Shown here: positions 63,128 through 64,000 of the stretch, piece after piece | Layout: every line of letters starts with the position of its first letter | Position numbering within the stretch: the stretch's first letter is position 1 | Source: Francisella adeliensis | GTDB lineage: Bacteria; Pseudomonadota; Gammaproteobacteria; Francisellales; Francisellaceae | Assembly (NCBI RefSeq): GCF_003290445.1 | Contig: NZ_CP021781.1 | Span: 1,240,001 to 1,304,000, forward strand | DNA: 64,000 nucleotides | Direction of reading: 5' to 3' | Translations under genes and position numbers: made by a program | The notes under the pieces: model-generated | The model's input: the letters and a program-made list of their open reading frames with translations, nothing else | Database searches by the model: none | What the model was told of the DNA's origin: nothing

Positions 63128-64000
63128 TTATATAAATGTTTTATAATTTTTTCTAACCCATCTTTTCGTTTTTTCTGGAACTTTAGAATGTTTATATAAG
63201 TTTTCAAAAAATCTCAGCTTTAAATCATCTTCACAACCATACATCTCATCTAATAACTGTCCAAACTGTTCTGCTATAAGGGTATCTTCTTTTTCTCCTA
63301 AATTCATAAATATCTTTCTACATCTATTTGAAAAGTACGCTTGCATCGCTTGCTCAATCCAAGCAATAACTTCTTTAGAGATTGGATTATTCTCTTTAGC
63401 ACTTATAAAACCTTTATACCAAATAGCATGCTTTAATCTAGCGTATTTTCTTCCATATAAATTATAAACTGCAGCATGAATTTTCTCTCCCATCTTTATG
63501 CCATAGTCACTACTTGGGTCTGTTTTAATATTTAAGCTAATTTCATCACAAATATTCTTCCATTTTACTGTAAACATTTTTGCAGATATTTTTTTCTTTG
63601 ACTGTAAATCTTTTTGTAGCTGTTCATATTGCTGTATTTCAAGATCATCCAATATTTCTTTAATACTATCATCCTGATGGATTTCTCTCATATTATGTTC
63701 CTTAATTAGCTTAAATATTTCATTAAAATCAAACTTTTCATTTTTACTTTTAGTTATTGCAACTTCTAGTATCTCTACCATTGATTGTAAATGTATTTGT
63801 TGCTTTTGAAGAAGCTTTAATTGAAGATTCAAACTTTTACTTATATCAAGGTTATTGCTTAAAATCTCTTTTACTTGCTTTAAGTTAAAACCAAAAACTT
63901 TTAATGCAATAATATTTTGGAGTTTTATTAAATCTTTCTCTGAATATATTCTATAACCATTTGAGGTTCTTATTGGTACTAATAAGCCAATTTTATCATA
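63128..64000 (-). CDS. MerR-family transcriptional regulator (5' end beyond window)
   Basis: The leftward frame stays open to the right window edge, so the gene starts outside. The visible beginning, YDKIGLLVPIRTSNGYRIYS, is the MerR DNA-binding wing. LQNIIALKVFGFNLKQVKEIL and a long coiled-coil dimer helix follow (near 63800). The C-terminal effector region of about 200 aa has no cysteine cluster, so it does not look like a metal sensor. It has the size of a drug-binding or TipAS-like domain. No target gene is visible. Confidence 0.85.
   Translation of the reverse strand, partial: YDKIGLLVPIRTSNGYRIYSEKDLIKLQNIIALKVFGFNLKQVKEILSNNLDISKSLNLQLKLLQKQQIHLQSMVEILEVAITKSKNEKFDFNEIFKLIKEHNMREIHQDDSIKEILDDLEIQQYEQLQKDLQSKKKISAKMFTVKWKNICDEISLNIKTDPSSDYGIKMGEKIHAAVYNLYGRKYARLKHAIWYKGFISAKENNPISKEVIAWIEQAMQAYFSNRCRKIFMNLGEKEDTLIAEQFGQLLDEMYGCEDDLKLRFFENLYKHSKVPEKTKRWVRKNYKTFI

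Overview
This window is AT-rich gammaproteobacterial chromosome, almost certainly a Francisella. The signs are the low GC content, a class A beta-lactamase of the Francisella FTU type, a secreted multidomain GH18 chitinase, kbl-tdh next to it, and the general gene content. I cannot fix the species from sequence alone. An intact chitinase, an intact leucine operon and a GH32 fructosidase/transporter pair suggest a novicida-like or environmental lineage rather than a decayed F. tularensis.

Layout. 1-5834 (+): the end of sthA, pilD, a DsbG-like disulfide protein, a class A beta-lactamase, pth, ychF and a small membrane protein. 5826-8764 (-): an MFS carrier and a cytoplasmic GH32 beta-fructosidase, apparently a sugar-utilisation pair. 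8870-14611 (-): the branched-chain amino acid operon ilvE-leuA-leuC-leuD-leuB. It is preceded by an unannotated 45-codon leader ORF whose end is packed with leucine codons and overlaps mutually exclusive hairpins, so it is a candidate attenuator. 14786-19992 (-): a complete rRNA operon (16S, tRNA-Ile, tRNA-Ala, 23S, 5S) with promoter and terminator.

20099-22094 (-): a LuxR-type regulator gene broken twice, by a one-base frameshift and by a 1209-bp IS5-family element whose ends and 3-bp target duplication can be read. Removing the element restores the reading frame. A divergent aldo/keto reductase follows. 23568-29654 (+): the chitinase, then threonine catabolism (kbl, tdh and an amino acid permease). 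29661-46680 (-) is mostly housekeeping: ispD, ftsB, eno, an MFS carrier, a ROK kinase, rlmD, a periplasmic protein, tRNA-Val, rpoZ, udk, kdsA, erpA, pnp, rpsO, then ftsI-ftsL-rsmH and an Aas-like acyl-activating enzyme whose N-terminal acyltransferase domain has lost its catalytic residues.

46764-51400: mutM, two very small unlisted genes (a 37-aa ORF coupled to a membrane protein, and a 42-aa exported cysteine peptide), a hydrolase, and a dipeptide epimerase/DUF819 pair. 51694-55800 (+): PBP4 (dacB), a lipoprotein transglycosylase, a thioesterase, ttcA and an FKBP lipoprotein. With the divergent epimerase pair, this makes a peptidoglycan-turnover neighbourhood. 55847-64000: a small hydrolase, ispB, darP, glyA, a ParB-fold-like protein, an FMO-like monooxygenase, a DUF2797 protein, hslR, ruvA and the start-truncated end of a MerR regulator.

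I found no CRISPR array, prophage or integron. The most novel-looking items are the leucine-rich leader, the doubly broken LuxR locus with its palindromic upstream site, the degenerate Aas-like protein and the two micro-ORFs near 48 kb.
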